Shown in pieces: positions 44,308 through 52,401 of a stretch of 64,000 bases of DNA. The position numbers and the translations under genes are program-made. The notes beneath the pieces were generated by a model. It saw only the letters and a program-made list of their open reading frames with translations. It was not told the DNA's origin and made no database searches. The stretch spans positions 1-64,000 of the forward strand of contig SHMX01000010.1 in assembly GCA_008080745.1 (NCBI GenBank), given 5' to 3'. Numbering within the stretch: the stretch's first letter is position 1; each line of letters opens with the position of its first letter. This stretch comes from Candidatus Thorarchaeota archaeon. Lineage in GTDB: Archaea; Asgardarchaeota; Thorarchaeia; Thorarchaeales; Thorarchaeaceae.

Positions 44308-45654
44308 ATGATTGAAAACACTCGTATTAAAAGGTTAAATCAAAATTCAATACAAGATGGTGAGTTTATTCTGTATTGGATGCAGGCATCCCAACGACCA
44401 AACTATAATCATGCATTAGAATATGCAATAGAACTTGCCAACAGATATGAGCATCCTGTGGTTGTATTTGTAGGTATTACGGATAGATATCCTGATGCAA
44501 ATCTCCGTTCATACTCCTTCATGGTTGACGGTCTCTCAGAAGCCCAAAAAAGTCTACTCAATAGAGGTATAGGGCTACGCCTTGAGGTTATCTCTCCAGA
44601 AGTTGGTGCAGTAGAATATGCAAAAAAGGCTTGTCTTGTTGTTGTAGATAGAGGATATCTACGTCATCAGCGCGAGTGGCGTACTTATGTTGCTGATCAT
44701 ATTCGATGCCCACTGATTCAAGTAGAAACGGATGTGATCGTTCCTGTTGAAGTTTCCTCGCCAAAAGAAGAATATACTGCTGGCACATTCCGACCAAAGA
44801 TTAACAGAGTACTTGATGAGTATCTAGTCCCACTGGAACCTACCTCTCTGGAACATACTGGTCCCACAATACTTGATGAAAAATCAAATCAAACACCTGC
44901 TTGCATCTTGAAAGAATTAAATATCGCCAGAACAGTTCCCCCAATTGAATGGTTGGAACCTGGGTTTGATGCAGCCCTAAAACAATTTGAATATTTTCTA
45001 GAAAACGATTTAGACTCTTTTGAAGAGTTACGAAATGACCCTGCAGAAAATAATCTCTCTCATATGAGTCCTTATCTTCATTTCGGCCAGATTTCCCCTC
45101 TCTACATGGCATTGAGAGTGATTGACGCGGAGAGTCCTGGAGGACCCAGCTTTTTGGAAGAACTCATTGTTCGCAGAGAGCTAAGTATGAATTTCGTATA
45201 TTACAATGAACATTATGACTCTCTGGAATGCCTTCCTAGTTGGGCCCAATCTACACTAAGCTCACATGCTACAGATGAACGTGAATACATTTACTCTGTT
45301 GAAGAGTTTGAGAAAGCTCAAACCCATGACCCCTACTGGAACGCTGCACAGATGGAGATGGTACATCTAGGAAAGATGCATGGATACATGCGAATGTATT
45401 GGGGTAAAAAGATTCTAGAATGGAGTTCTTCACCTCAAGAAGCCTATCAGATTGCTATCTATCTAAACAACAAGTACGAACTAGATGGTCGAGACCCTAA
45501 TGGATATACGGGTGTTGCATGGTGTTTTGGAAAACATGATCGTGCTTGGAAAGAACGTCCCATTTACGGAAAAGTTCGTTATATGAATGCGCGGGGACTA
45601 GAGAGGAAATTTGACATTGAACGCTATGTTCAGCGTGTCCCTACAATACATTAA
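44308..45654 (+). CDS. phr: Class II CPD photolyase
   Basis: This FAD enzyme uses blue light to split cyclobutane pyrimidine dimers. The C-terminal FAD-binding domain carries class II hallmarks: MRMYWGKKILEWSSSP and YELDGRDPNGYTGVAWCFG, followed by KHDRAWKERPIYGKVRYM. The N-terminal Rossmann domain is typical (YWMQASQRPNYNHALEYAI). Class II enzymes occur in methanogens and eukaryotes. ATG 44308 is preferred over upstream TTGs. It stands alone with its own AT-rich leader (44176-44307). Confidence 0.9.
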   Translation: MIENTRIKRLNQNSIQDGEFILYWMQASQRPNYNHALEYAIELANRYEHPVVVFVGITDRYPDANLRSYSFMVDGLSEAQKSLLNRGIGLRLEVISPEVGAVEYAKKACLVVVDRGYLRHQREWRTYVADHIRCPLIQVETDVIVPVEVSSPKEEYTAGTFRPKINRVLDEYLVPLEPTSLEHTGPTILDEKSNQTPACILKELNIARTVPPIEWLEPGFDAALKQFEYFLENDLDSFEELRNDPAENNLSHMSPYLHFGQISPLYMALRVIDAESPGGPSFLEELIVRRELSMNFVYYNEHYDSLECLPSWAQSTLSSHATDEREYIYSVEEFEKAQTHDPYWNAAQMEMVHLGKMHGYMRMYWGKKILEWSSSPQEAYQIAIYLNNKYELDGRDPNGYTGVAWCFGKHDRAWKERPIYGKVRYMNARGLERKFDIERYVQRVPTIH

Positions 45655-45732
45655 CATAGGACCAATACCTACTATATATGAACAGAGTTTATCTAATCTA
45701 GATATATTCTATATCTACTGGGGATTGTTAAG

Positions 45733-46356
45733 ATGTTTGAGAAGCTTCCAAAATTACCAGGAAAACTTGGTGAAATATTACCAAAATCTCGTGGGCCTGA
45801 TTCCACAAAATGCTATACCTTGGCTGACTTGATTGAGGAAATCAAACAAATTGAACCCACACCTCGTGCTCTATTTCTAATTGGACGTGAACTAATCTAT
45901 CATGAGCTTCTCTTCTGTAAACGCAATCTTGGTGAGGAGCATGAGATAACTCAGCATTTTACTGATCTGCTTGAGTTCATGCAGAGTGGATATGAACAAC
46001 GACTTGTACGTGGTGAACTAGGAGTAGGGAGTAATACGCCAAGCACTGCAATTGATCATTTTCTCAGCGATAAACCAGCGTTATTCTTTGAATACCCTCT
46101 TGGACGAAGCAAAAAACAAATCCGGAGGATCTTGAATATTGCAAAAGAACAGACTGCGAAAGATAACGCAGAATATGAGAAAATGATTGATGGTATCAAA
46201 AAAGCCATTGAAGAAGAACCTGAGAATGAGGATCTTTGGAATCAGCTGCGTCTTGTGCTATGGTTAACAGGTTGTCACGAAGAAGCCACCGAGGCCTTTG
46301 AAAAGGCAAAGAAACTTGGATGGGATCCGGAAACGTCTAAATTAGTTGCAATCTAA
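45733..46356 (+). CDS. Helical protein of unknown function with TPR-like end
   Basis: This 207-residue soluble, mostly alpha-helical protein begins with a Pro/Lys-rich stretch. The last ~55 residues (a WNQLRLVLWLTGCHEEATEA core) look like one or two tetratricopeptide-type helical hairpins. A TATA-like ATATATT near 45702 precedes it. It has no clear neighbour relation and no known family. Confidence that it is a gene rests on its length, composition and a normal ATG. Confidence 0.6.
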   Translation: MFEKLPKLPGKLGEILPKSRGPDSTKCYTLADLIEEIKQIEPTPRALFLIGRELIYHELLFCKRNLGEEHEITQHFTDLLEFMQSGYEQRLVRGELGVGSNTPSTAIDHFLSDKPALFFEYPLGRSKKQIRRILNIAKEQTAKDNAEYEKMIDGIKKAIEEEPENEDLWNQLRLVLWLTGCHEEATEAFEKAKKLGWDPETSKLVAI

Positions 46357-46527
46357 TTACAGTCTGCAGTCCTTTCAAACATCTTCTCGTGATGAGCAAT
46401 GAGTGAGAATATAGATATCTTACCCATTGTTGATGTGATGGAACTTACTATTCCTTGCTATCTCTAACGGTACAATCCGTATTATTTCAAAACCACAACT
46501 CATACAATAGTAGGATAACCTATCCTA

Positions 46528-46899
46528 TTACTTTAGAAAATCTTCTATCTCTAGTGGTTTTAGATCATGAAGGAATGCTTGGAATTCCAAGTCTCGTCCC
46601 TCTGGGTCTTTACCAAAGAATTGATAGATGTTGTAAACATCATTCTTTCTTGGTTCTGTATTGGCCAAATGTTGTATTTTTTCATAGATCTGGTCAACTT
46701 TCTTTGGTGTTTTATAGAACAGAGTAATCATTCCCTCAGTTTCCGCATTATTTCTCTGACAGAACCCCAGTAGAAGATTTCCGTGGCTCAGAATTGTACA
46801 ACCCTTCTGTTCCAACCATATCTTCAAGCCCAGAGTAGAAGTATAAAATTCAGTAATTTCTTCCAATTTTTGAGTTTCAAAGAATACAATTCCTGCCAA
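46528..46899 (-). CDS. VOC-superfamily (glyoxalase-like) protein
   Basis: This 123-residue protein has the vicinal-oxygen-chelate fold pattern: two beta-alpha-beta-beta-beta units with ITEFYTSTLGLKIWLEQ in the first and YQFFGKDPEGRDLEFQAF in the second, the second ending in the metal-binding Glu. Members include lyases, dioxygenases and resistance proteins. It lies 12 bases downstream of the DinB-like gene in the same direction, and the two are likely one transcript. Confidence 0.75.
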   Translation of the reverse strand: MAGIVFFETQKLEEITEFYTSTLGLKIWLEQKGCTILSHGNLLLGFCQRNNAETEGMITLFYKTPKKVDQIYEKIQHLANTEPRKNDVYNIYQFFGKDPEGRDLEFQAFLHDLKPLEIEDFLK

Positions 46900-46911
46900 T
46901 CATATCACCAA

Positions 46912-47406
46912 TCAATCTTTCTTTACTCCGTAATAGGTCATCATGTCTACATCTTTACCCGCCAGTTTCAAATACATCCAAACTTGCATTTTATGCATGG
47001 CAATATGAGTTGCCATCTCTTGGAGGTAGTGTGCAAGACTTTCTTTTACATCCTTCATATAGAATGGTGTAATCTTCTTCTCAAGTAGTTCGCTATGTGA
47101 TGCATCCTTGAAAAATTCCACTAATTCTTCTGTTCCTGAATCCAGCACTTCAAGCATTCCATGAATTGAATCTCGTTTTAATTTCTTTTCTAGTTCTTGG
47201 GCCTCTTCAGCCTTCTTGATGTCCATTGTAAATATGCGTCGGTCCATCTTAGGAATTTGCACTAGATGATTTGCAAGGTCTTTTAGGCTCTTTAAACCGT
47301 AACCTGGTGAGAAGTCCAAATCCACTTCCTTCGCCTTCTCCAACACCACTCTTGCTTGAGAAATCTCAGTTTCGATTGACTCTATCAATATCTCTGCTAA
47401 ATTCAT
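46912..47406 (-). CDS. DinB-like four-helix-bundle protein
   Basis: This 164-residue helical protein has three His residues spaced as in the DinB/YfiT metal-binding bundle: LANHLVQIP in the first half and ATHIAMHKMQVWMYL in the last helix. Members are metal-dependent, often thiol-linked transferases, though many are uncharacterised. The ATG is followed by a normal N-terminal helix. It is paired with the VOC gene. Confidence 0.72.
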   Translation of the reverse strand: MNLAEILIESIETEISQARVVLEKAKEVDLDFSPGYGLKSLKDLANHLVQIPKMDRRIFTMDIKKAEEAQELEKKLKRDSIHGMLEVLDSGTEELVEFFKDASHSELLEKKITPFYMKDVKESLAHYLQEMATHIAMHKMQVWMYLKLAGKDVDMMTYYGVKKD

Positions 47407-47713
47407 CTTGTTAACCTTCTAGTTTGATTTTACTCATCCATCATAAGAATATTTGTTAGAAACAGGTTGAATCCAATAGTAATCGATTCAAAATAAAAAA
47501 TAAGTCTAGCCCATTTTCCTAAGTCTCTGTTTCATTTTTCCGCACATTATCCCTCTCTAATACCTGAATTCCGAAACCGCTTTTGTCCGCAGAATAATAT
47601 CTATTCTGTTCAATATACTAGATGGATTTGGTTAACAATCCCAGAAGTAATCTTTCGTAACTTCGTCTTGTTACTCTGGGGTTATCGTACTTGATTCAGA
47701 AGGTGTATAACAA
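47407..47713. other. Intergenic region without recognised features
   Basis: This 307-base AT-rich gap lies between two divergent genes and should hold their promoters. I see no gene, repeat or strong hairpin. TATA-like segments occur (CAATATACTAG near 47610 for the plus-strand gene). Confidence 0.5.
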
Positions 47714-47971
47714 ATGTCTACTATAGAAATACCCCGAAGTGCTCTTATCGTCTTAGATTGCCTGAAAGAGAATGGTCCGCTTCCTCCAAAGGACATCAGC
47801 AAGAGGGCAAATATCCCATTAAGGACTGTAAGTTTCGCTCTACGCAAACTTGTCGGCTGGGAGATATGTAAGAAAATCCCTAATCTGGCTGACATGCGTC
47901 GCCCTCTCTATCACATTGATCGTGATAAGATGCGTGCCGTTTTCATGAAATATGGCAGAGTCTTGACCTGA
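47714..47971 (+). CDS. Small winged-helix regulator (MarR/ArsR-like)
   Basis: This 85-residue protein consists only of a winged-helix domain: helix 1 (SALIVLDCLKENGPLP), recognition region (DISKRANIPLRTVSFALRKL) and wing ending in PLYHIDRDK. A single-domain archaeal DNA-binding protein is likely. The helix-turn-helix with LPPKDIS is typical of the archaeal MarR-like set. It starts 25 bases before a small unknown gene and may be co-transcribed with it. Confidence 0.72.
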   Translation: MSTIEIPRSALIVLDCLKENGPLPPKDISKRANIPLRTVSFALRKLVGWEICKKIPNLADMRRPLYHIDRDKMRAVFMKYGRVLT

Positions 47972-48010
47972 TGAGGTTTTCTAGCATAATAACATTTGAC
48001 AGTGATAAAT

Positions 48011-48430
48011 ATGATTCAACCAAACCAATTGGTAGAACAATATATACAATTGGTTAGTAAACCATTCCAAGCCATGCCCGAATATGATGGTTTGGAATCT
48101 GTACACATGTTATATGAAACAGCCTGGGTCCGTATCCTAGTCATTCGATCAGAAGAGAAACCTGATTGTGCTAGTATTGAAGTTGAAACCTCTTTACCTC
48201 TCAATGCTTCAAGAACCTCATGTGATTGTGATGAATCAAAGGCTGCAAAAGAACTTCTTGATGGGATGATTCTCCACTTGAAGTATATGGCTGACCTATG
48301 TACACAGGGCTTCCAAGCAGATCTAGTAGGTCCTGACTGTTTATGGACCGTATCCAAAGAGTTCAACGAAATCCCCTCCGAAGATATCTTTAGATTTCTC
48401 TGTCCTCCAAATTGGAGAGAGTTTCGTTGA
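48011..48430 (+). CDS. Small soluble protein of unknown function
   Basis: This protein of about 139 residues has a mixed alpha/beta pattern, a Cys pair in SRTSCDCDES and conserved-looking Trp residues near the end (CLWTVSKEFNE; PPNWREFR). The ATG at 48011 is preferred; the frame is open to a TTG at 47996. It follows the winged-helix gene by about 40 bases. I do not recognise the family. Confidence 0.5.
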   Translation: MIQPNQLVEQYIQLVSKPFQAMPEYDGLESVHMLYETAWVRILVIRSEEKPDCASIEVETSLPLNASRTSCDCDESKAAKELLDGMILHLKYMADLCTQGFQADLVGPDCLWTVSKEFNEIPSEDIFRFLCPPNWREFR

Positions 48431-48470
48431 ATTTACCAAAGGCGAATATCTGTTTTATATCGATGACGGT

Positions 48471-49373
48471 TTAATCATCATCTCCGATAATTTCCATCAT
48501 TTTTTCATATCTAATGCCCGGGAAAAAATCATGGTATGTACTTACTCGGGCGATAACTGTCTTCGCAAAGGATTGTTTTCGAACATCCCGTGTTATTTCA
48601 TTCACTTCATTAAGAGTATCTACGGTAAGAAGCACAAACATCTTCGGTTCGATAGCTGCACAATAGCCCTCCCAAAATGCTAGTCCATGGTTTTCTCTGA
48701 ACCATTCAATGATTTCTTGATATGTCTTATTTTGATCATTGGTTGCTATATCTAAAATAAAAGGGATATCGCTTGCTGCTCCAAGTTCCCAATTTATGGA
48801 AAATCGTATAGCATCACTATTTTCAAGTTCTTTTAGGGCTTTTCTTACTCTTTTTGCTGTGAGTCTGGTCTTTTCTGCTATCCCTGCAATTGTCATCCTT
48901 GGGTCGTCTAATAGGACTCGAAGAATTCTACGATGAAATTTTGAGAGTTCCATTTTTTCTCCTTGTTTTGATATAATCGTGTAAATATCCAAATTTTGAA
49001 CACCATCAAGGCCTCGTAAGTACTTTCCAAGAATCAAAAGGTCTTGATGATTCGTATATTCCGCAATGAAATAGTAGATTGCATCTGTATAGGCTGCTGC
49101 AGCTATTACTCCCACCCCATCCCCGACTAAGTTTACAAAACCAATATCGTCCTGTGAACCATCGGTTTCAATCACCCCATAAACAAATTCACAATCTATC
49201 ATGCCCGTGGAGAAGGAGATTATGTAATCGGAGATGATTCCATCATTTTCCAGATTCTGAATTCTGTTTCGTATTGCATTTGCGGTGATTCCGTGCTTGA
49301 CTGAGAGTTCTCTGTAGGTAATTCTACAATTTTGAATCAGGTCCAGAAGAATACCTTTGTCGATCAAGTCCAA
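48471..49373 (-). CDS. Lrp/AsnC-like regulator with two winged-helix units (copy 1)
   Basis: This 300-residue protein has two helix-turn-helix units, one at the N terminus (TYRELSVKHGITANAIRNRI) and one near residues 140-195 (TIAGIAEKTRLTAKRVRKAL), each followed by an alpha/beta domain. It resembles archaeal double-HTH regulators of the Lrp/AsnC type. It starts at TTG (49373). It is a close paralogue of the next gene (49475-50380), which lies in tandem 100 bases upstream. The effector is unknown. Confidence 0.8.
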   Translation of the reverse strand: MDLIDKGILLDLIQNCRITYRELSVKHGITANAIRNRIQNLENDGIISDYIISFSTGMIDCEFVYGVIETDGSQDDIGFVNLVGDGVGVIAAAAYTDAIYYFIAEYTNHQDLLILGKYLRGLDGVQNLDIYTIISKQGEKMELSKFHRRILRVLLDDPRMTIAGIAEKTRLTAKRVRKALKELENSDAIRFSINWELGAASDIPFILDIATNDQNKTYQEIIEWFRENHGLAFWEGYCAAIEPKMFVLLTVDTLNEVNEITRDVRKQSFAKTVIARVSTYHDFFPGIRYEKMMEIIGDDD

Positions 49374-49474
49374 CGTAATACCGCCTATGTGATGGAATTC
49401 TTCTCACGACTTGATACTTAGGAGTTTCCATTTCCGCTTAATTCAGTAGAAAAATTCTTTTTCAGAAGATTATC

Positions 49475-50380
49475 CTACTTACAACCTTCCTCTATTCGTT
49501 TTTGGAATGCAATTCCTGAGAAACCGGGAAAATACCTATGAAATGTTGCAACACGCGCTTTAACAGATGTGGCAAAAGCCTGCTCTCTAACTGTCCTCGT
49601 AATTCCATTTAGTTCTGTCAGTGTATCTACTGCAAATAGCGCAAATATTTTTGGTTTAAGAGCAGAACAATATGAATCCCAAAATGCAATGGGATAGGTG
49701 TCTGTAAGCCACCTGATGATATCATCATAGTTCAGCTTTTGAATATCCGTGTCAATCTCAAGGATGAAGGGGATATCACTACCTGCTCCTAGTTTTAATG
49801 CAATGGTAAAATAGATTGCATTACTTTCTTCAATCTCTCTTACCACTCGTCTTGCCCTTTTTGCGGCAATACTTGTACGTTCTACTAGTTCTGTGATTGA
49901 CATTCTGGGGTTATTAGAGAGCGTTTCTAGAACTTCACAGTGATATTGGGTCAGTTCCATTTTCCCCCCCTTTTGTCTTAGGATGGTATGAATCTCTATA
50001 TCCCCAACTCCTTCAATACTACGGATATGATTTCTAAGATTCAATATGTCTCTTGTTTCTTGATAGTCTGCAAAAAAATAGTACACTGCACCAGTATATG
50101 CTGCTGCGGCTTGTATTCCCGGAAACTCCCCTATTTCTTTAACCATCTGAACATCGTCTTGTGCTCCGTCAGTTTTAGCTAGCCCATATACTATCTCACA
50201 ATCTGCCATAGCAATAGAGGGTCGAATGATGTATTCTCTGATGACGCCGCTTTTTTCTAGATTTTTTATTCGGTTTTTAATGGCATTTGCTGTCAGACCA
50301 TGTTTTTGAGATAGCTCTCTGTAAGTGCTTCTGCAATTTGCAGTAAGGTCCAGGAGAATTTGTTTATCAATAAGATCCAA
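49475..50380 (-). CDS. Lrp/AsnC-like regulator with two winged-helix units (copy 2)
   Basis: This tandem paralogue of the gene at 48471-49373 has the same domain order; the helix-turn-helix motifs are TYRELSQKHGLTANAIKNRI and ITELVERTSIAAKRARRVV. The TTG at 50380 aligns with the TTG start of copy 1 and has GGAAGGA six bases upstream, so I prefer it to the ATG codons just ahead of it. The two may form heterodimers or bind the same operator. The ~125-base gap to the divergent metallopeptidase-like gene carries the promoters. Confidence 0.8.
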   Translation of the reverse strand: MDLIDKQILLDLTANCRSTYRELSQKHGLTANAIKNRIKNLEKSGVIREYIIRPSIAMADCEIVYGLAKTDGAQDDVQMVKEIGEFPGIQAAAAYTGAVYYFFADYQETRDILNLRNHIRSIEGVGDIEIHTILRQKGGKMELTQYHCEVLETLSNNPRMSITELVERTSIAAKRARRVVREIEESNAIYFTIALKLGAGSDIPFILEIDTDIQKLNYDDIIRWLTDTYPIAFWDSYCSALKPKIFALFAVDTLTELNGITRTVREQAFATSVKARVATFHRYFPGFSGIAFQKRIEEGCK

Positions 50381-50505
50381 CATCATTCCTTCCAATTCTG
50401 ATATGATCGAATTTGAAACTCGGCGTAAAGGTCACATATGCGTTTCCTGCTGCATCAACCTCTAATATGGTTGATATTATCTCTACCTTAAAGAGATGCT
50501 GAACA

Positions 50506-51483
50506 ATGAAACATCTTGAATATACTGTTCATCTTGTACCGAATCTCATCCAGCATACACTCGTTGGGATGGAAATTGGTCGTTTTCATGAGCTTGTAAA
50601 TCCCAAATATACTGCAGAGTATGAGGACTGGATACCGTCTAAGCTGAAAAATCTACCAGATTTACAGAAAATTTCAGGTGTCAGTTCAACTACTTGGTTT
50701 GCTCTTCTGTATCAGATTCCTGCATATTTAGCGGAGGATAACCTATCCTCACTACTGGATGTATACGATGCCCTTGCAGAAGTGGATACTATCCAGCTGA
50801 TTCAACGATTTCCAGACAAGTATGAAATTATAGAACGGTTCATTCCAGCATCAAAATTCGATACTTATGTTGGTTATTCTGGTGCCCCTCCTGCACCCTG
50901 GCCATCAATAATCAGAAAGTTTGCAAATGCTGTTTCCCATACGTATGAAAGTCTCTATAGTATCAGATGGGAACGAATTCTTCCGGAGTTATTGGCAAAG
51001 GAAAAAATTCTTTCCGAAAAATACGTGAATCTCTTGGATTGGATTGACTGGTGGGAGCAACGGACCAATCTCGTATTTCCATACGATGTCTTCCAAATCG
51101 AGCTAATTGATCCAGTTCGTACAATGGGTACCTCAATTCTCGCAGACCGTGATGGATTTTATGCAGGAGCATCTCCTGAAAAGATATCGAATAACGTGTC
51201 CCATGAAATCGGTACTCATATCATGTACAATACTCATGCAATATTGAGTGATGAGGCAGGCCCACAGATTGAAGAGAATCTCGAACGGTATTTACGAACT
51301 GTTGAAGTTCTATCTTGGGCATTGAATCGTGAGTTACACCAAGAACAACAATTAGATTGGACTATGGAAAATGCACTCCAATGGATTGAGACCCGTGACA
51401 AAGTTGCCGCCATAGCAGAAAAACACAGGGATGAATCATTTCTTCATGCTCTAGCTGAAGGATTTTCCCTAATGAAGGTATAA
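50506..51483 (+). CDS. Probable zinc metallopeptidase-like protein (HExxxH motif)
   Basis: This 325-residue soluble protein has a helical N-terminal half and a SHEIGTHIMYN segment near residue 235. HEIGTH is the HExxxH form of the zinc-binding helix, seen in DUF1704 (MATCAP-type tyrosine carboxypeptidases), while the helical ending recalls DUF885-like peptidases. Acidic candidates for a third ligand follow (PQIEENLERYL). The family assignment is uncertain. The ATG is 16 bases after a purine-rich GAGATG. It diverges from the Lrp-like pair. Substrate unknown. Confidence 0.6.
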   Translation: MKHLEYTVHLVPNLIQHTLVGMEIGRFHELVNPKYTAEYEDWIPSKLKNLPDLQKISGVSSTTWFALLYQIPAYLAEDNLSSLLDVYDALAEVDTIQLIQRFPDKYEIIERFIPASKFDTYVGYSGAPPAPWPSIIRKFANAVSHTYESLYSIRWERILPELLAKEKILSEKYVNLLDWIDWWEQRTNLVFPYDVFQIELIDPVRTMGTSILADRDGFYAGASPEKISNNVSHEIGTHIMYNTHAILSDEAGPQIEENLERYLRTVEVLSWALNRELHQEQQLDWTMENALQWIETRDKVAAIAEKHRDESFLHALAEGFSLMKV

Positions 51484-51529
51484 TCTTCAACTCAACACCT
51501 TCTCTCATTTAAGATATATTGTTTTGTTG

Positions 51530-51541
51530 GAACACGTGTTC
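51530..51541. promoter_or_regulatory. 12-bp palindrome upstream of the PLD nuclease gene
   Basis: GAACACGTGTTC is a perfect palindrome, flanked by TTG and TAAAT, placed just upstream of a TATA-like ACATATATC (51552-51560). This is where an archaeal dimeric regulator could act on the next gene. Confidence 0.4.
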
Positions 51542-51595
51542 TAAATTAACAAACATATATCTCATCTCAACAATGTTAGTTATTGAGGGATTTTC

Positions 51596-52357
51596 TTGTC
51601 TAGAGTATCAGTAGTACCGAGTCCATGGCACGATTTATTTGATGAAATGCTAGCAGAATCAAATCATCTTGACTTTGCTTCTCCATTTATCACCCGGTCC
51701 GGTGTTGAGTATATCATTCAACATGATATCAACGTAAGGGGAGTTACTGTTCTTAGTCCCCCTTATTTTGTGAAGCAAGCGTCGGATATTGATGCCATTG
51801 AGGAACTGCTTGATTTTGGTGCCAATATGCATTCTTTAGCTGGTCTCCATGCAAAGATTTACCTTTTTGACAATCATGCCATTGTGACCTCTGCCAATCT
51901 AACTTCTGGTGGACTCTTTAGAAACAAAGAATATGGGATATTACTTTCCGATGCTGATATTCTGGAACAGATTCGTACTGATTTCTCTAGAATGCTAAAT
52001 GATAGTGCAAGTATTGATTTGGACTCGGTAGCGTTTATCAGACGATTGATGGATCGAATACCACCAGAAACTCAAGAATATCTGACTAAAGTTGAAGATA
52101 ATGTATTCATCAAACAGGAAGTTGTTATCGATTCTCTTGTTGGTTGGAACAAAGAGGTCTACAAAATAATAAGCGCCTTCTCTAGGGAAGTTTTTGCATT
52201 AGAGGACCTCTACGATTTCAAAGACCACTTCTCAAAACTCTATCCTGCCAATAAGCATATTGAGGAAAAAATACGCCAGATTTTGCAGCATCTTCGTGAC
52301 TTTGGATTGATTGAGTTTTGTAATGAACCAGGCACATACAAACGACTGGTTCAGTAA
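51596..52357 (+). CDS. Phospholipase D-like (HKD) nuclease with C-terminal winged helix
   Basis: This 253-residue protein has one HKD motif: LHAKIYLFDNHAIVTSANLT (HxKx4D then SAN). A single HKD implies a dimer forming one active site, as in BfiI-type nucleases. The C-terminal ~60 residues (YPANKHIEEKIRQILQHLRD, then FGLIEF) resemble the DpnI-type winged helix found at the end of restriction enzymes. So DNA or RNA cleavage is likelier than lipid hydrolysis. It starts at TTG. The stop touches a possible ATG of hutU (TAATG), but no methylase is adjacent. Confidence 0.75.
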   Translation: MSRVSVVPSPWHDLFDEMLAESNHLDFASPFITRSGVEYIIQHDINVRGVTVLSPPYFVKQASDIDAIEELLDFGANMHSLAGLHAKIYLFDNHAIVTSANLTSGGLFRNKEYGILLSDADILEQIRTDFSRMLNDSASIDLDSVAFIRRLMDRIPPETQEYLTKVEDNVFIKQEVVIDSLVGWNKEVYKIISAFSREVFALEDLYDFKDHFSKLYPANKHIEEKIRQILQHLRDFGLIEFCNEPGTYKRLVQ

Positions 52358-52401
52358 TGCATAAATCAAAGCCACATCACCTTGTTTCTGGATGTGGTTC
52401 C

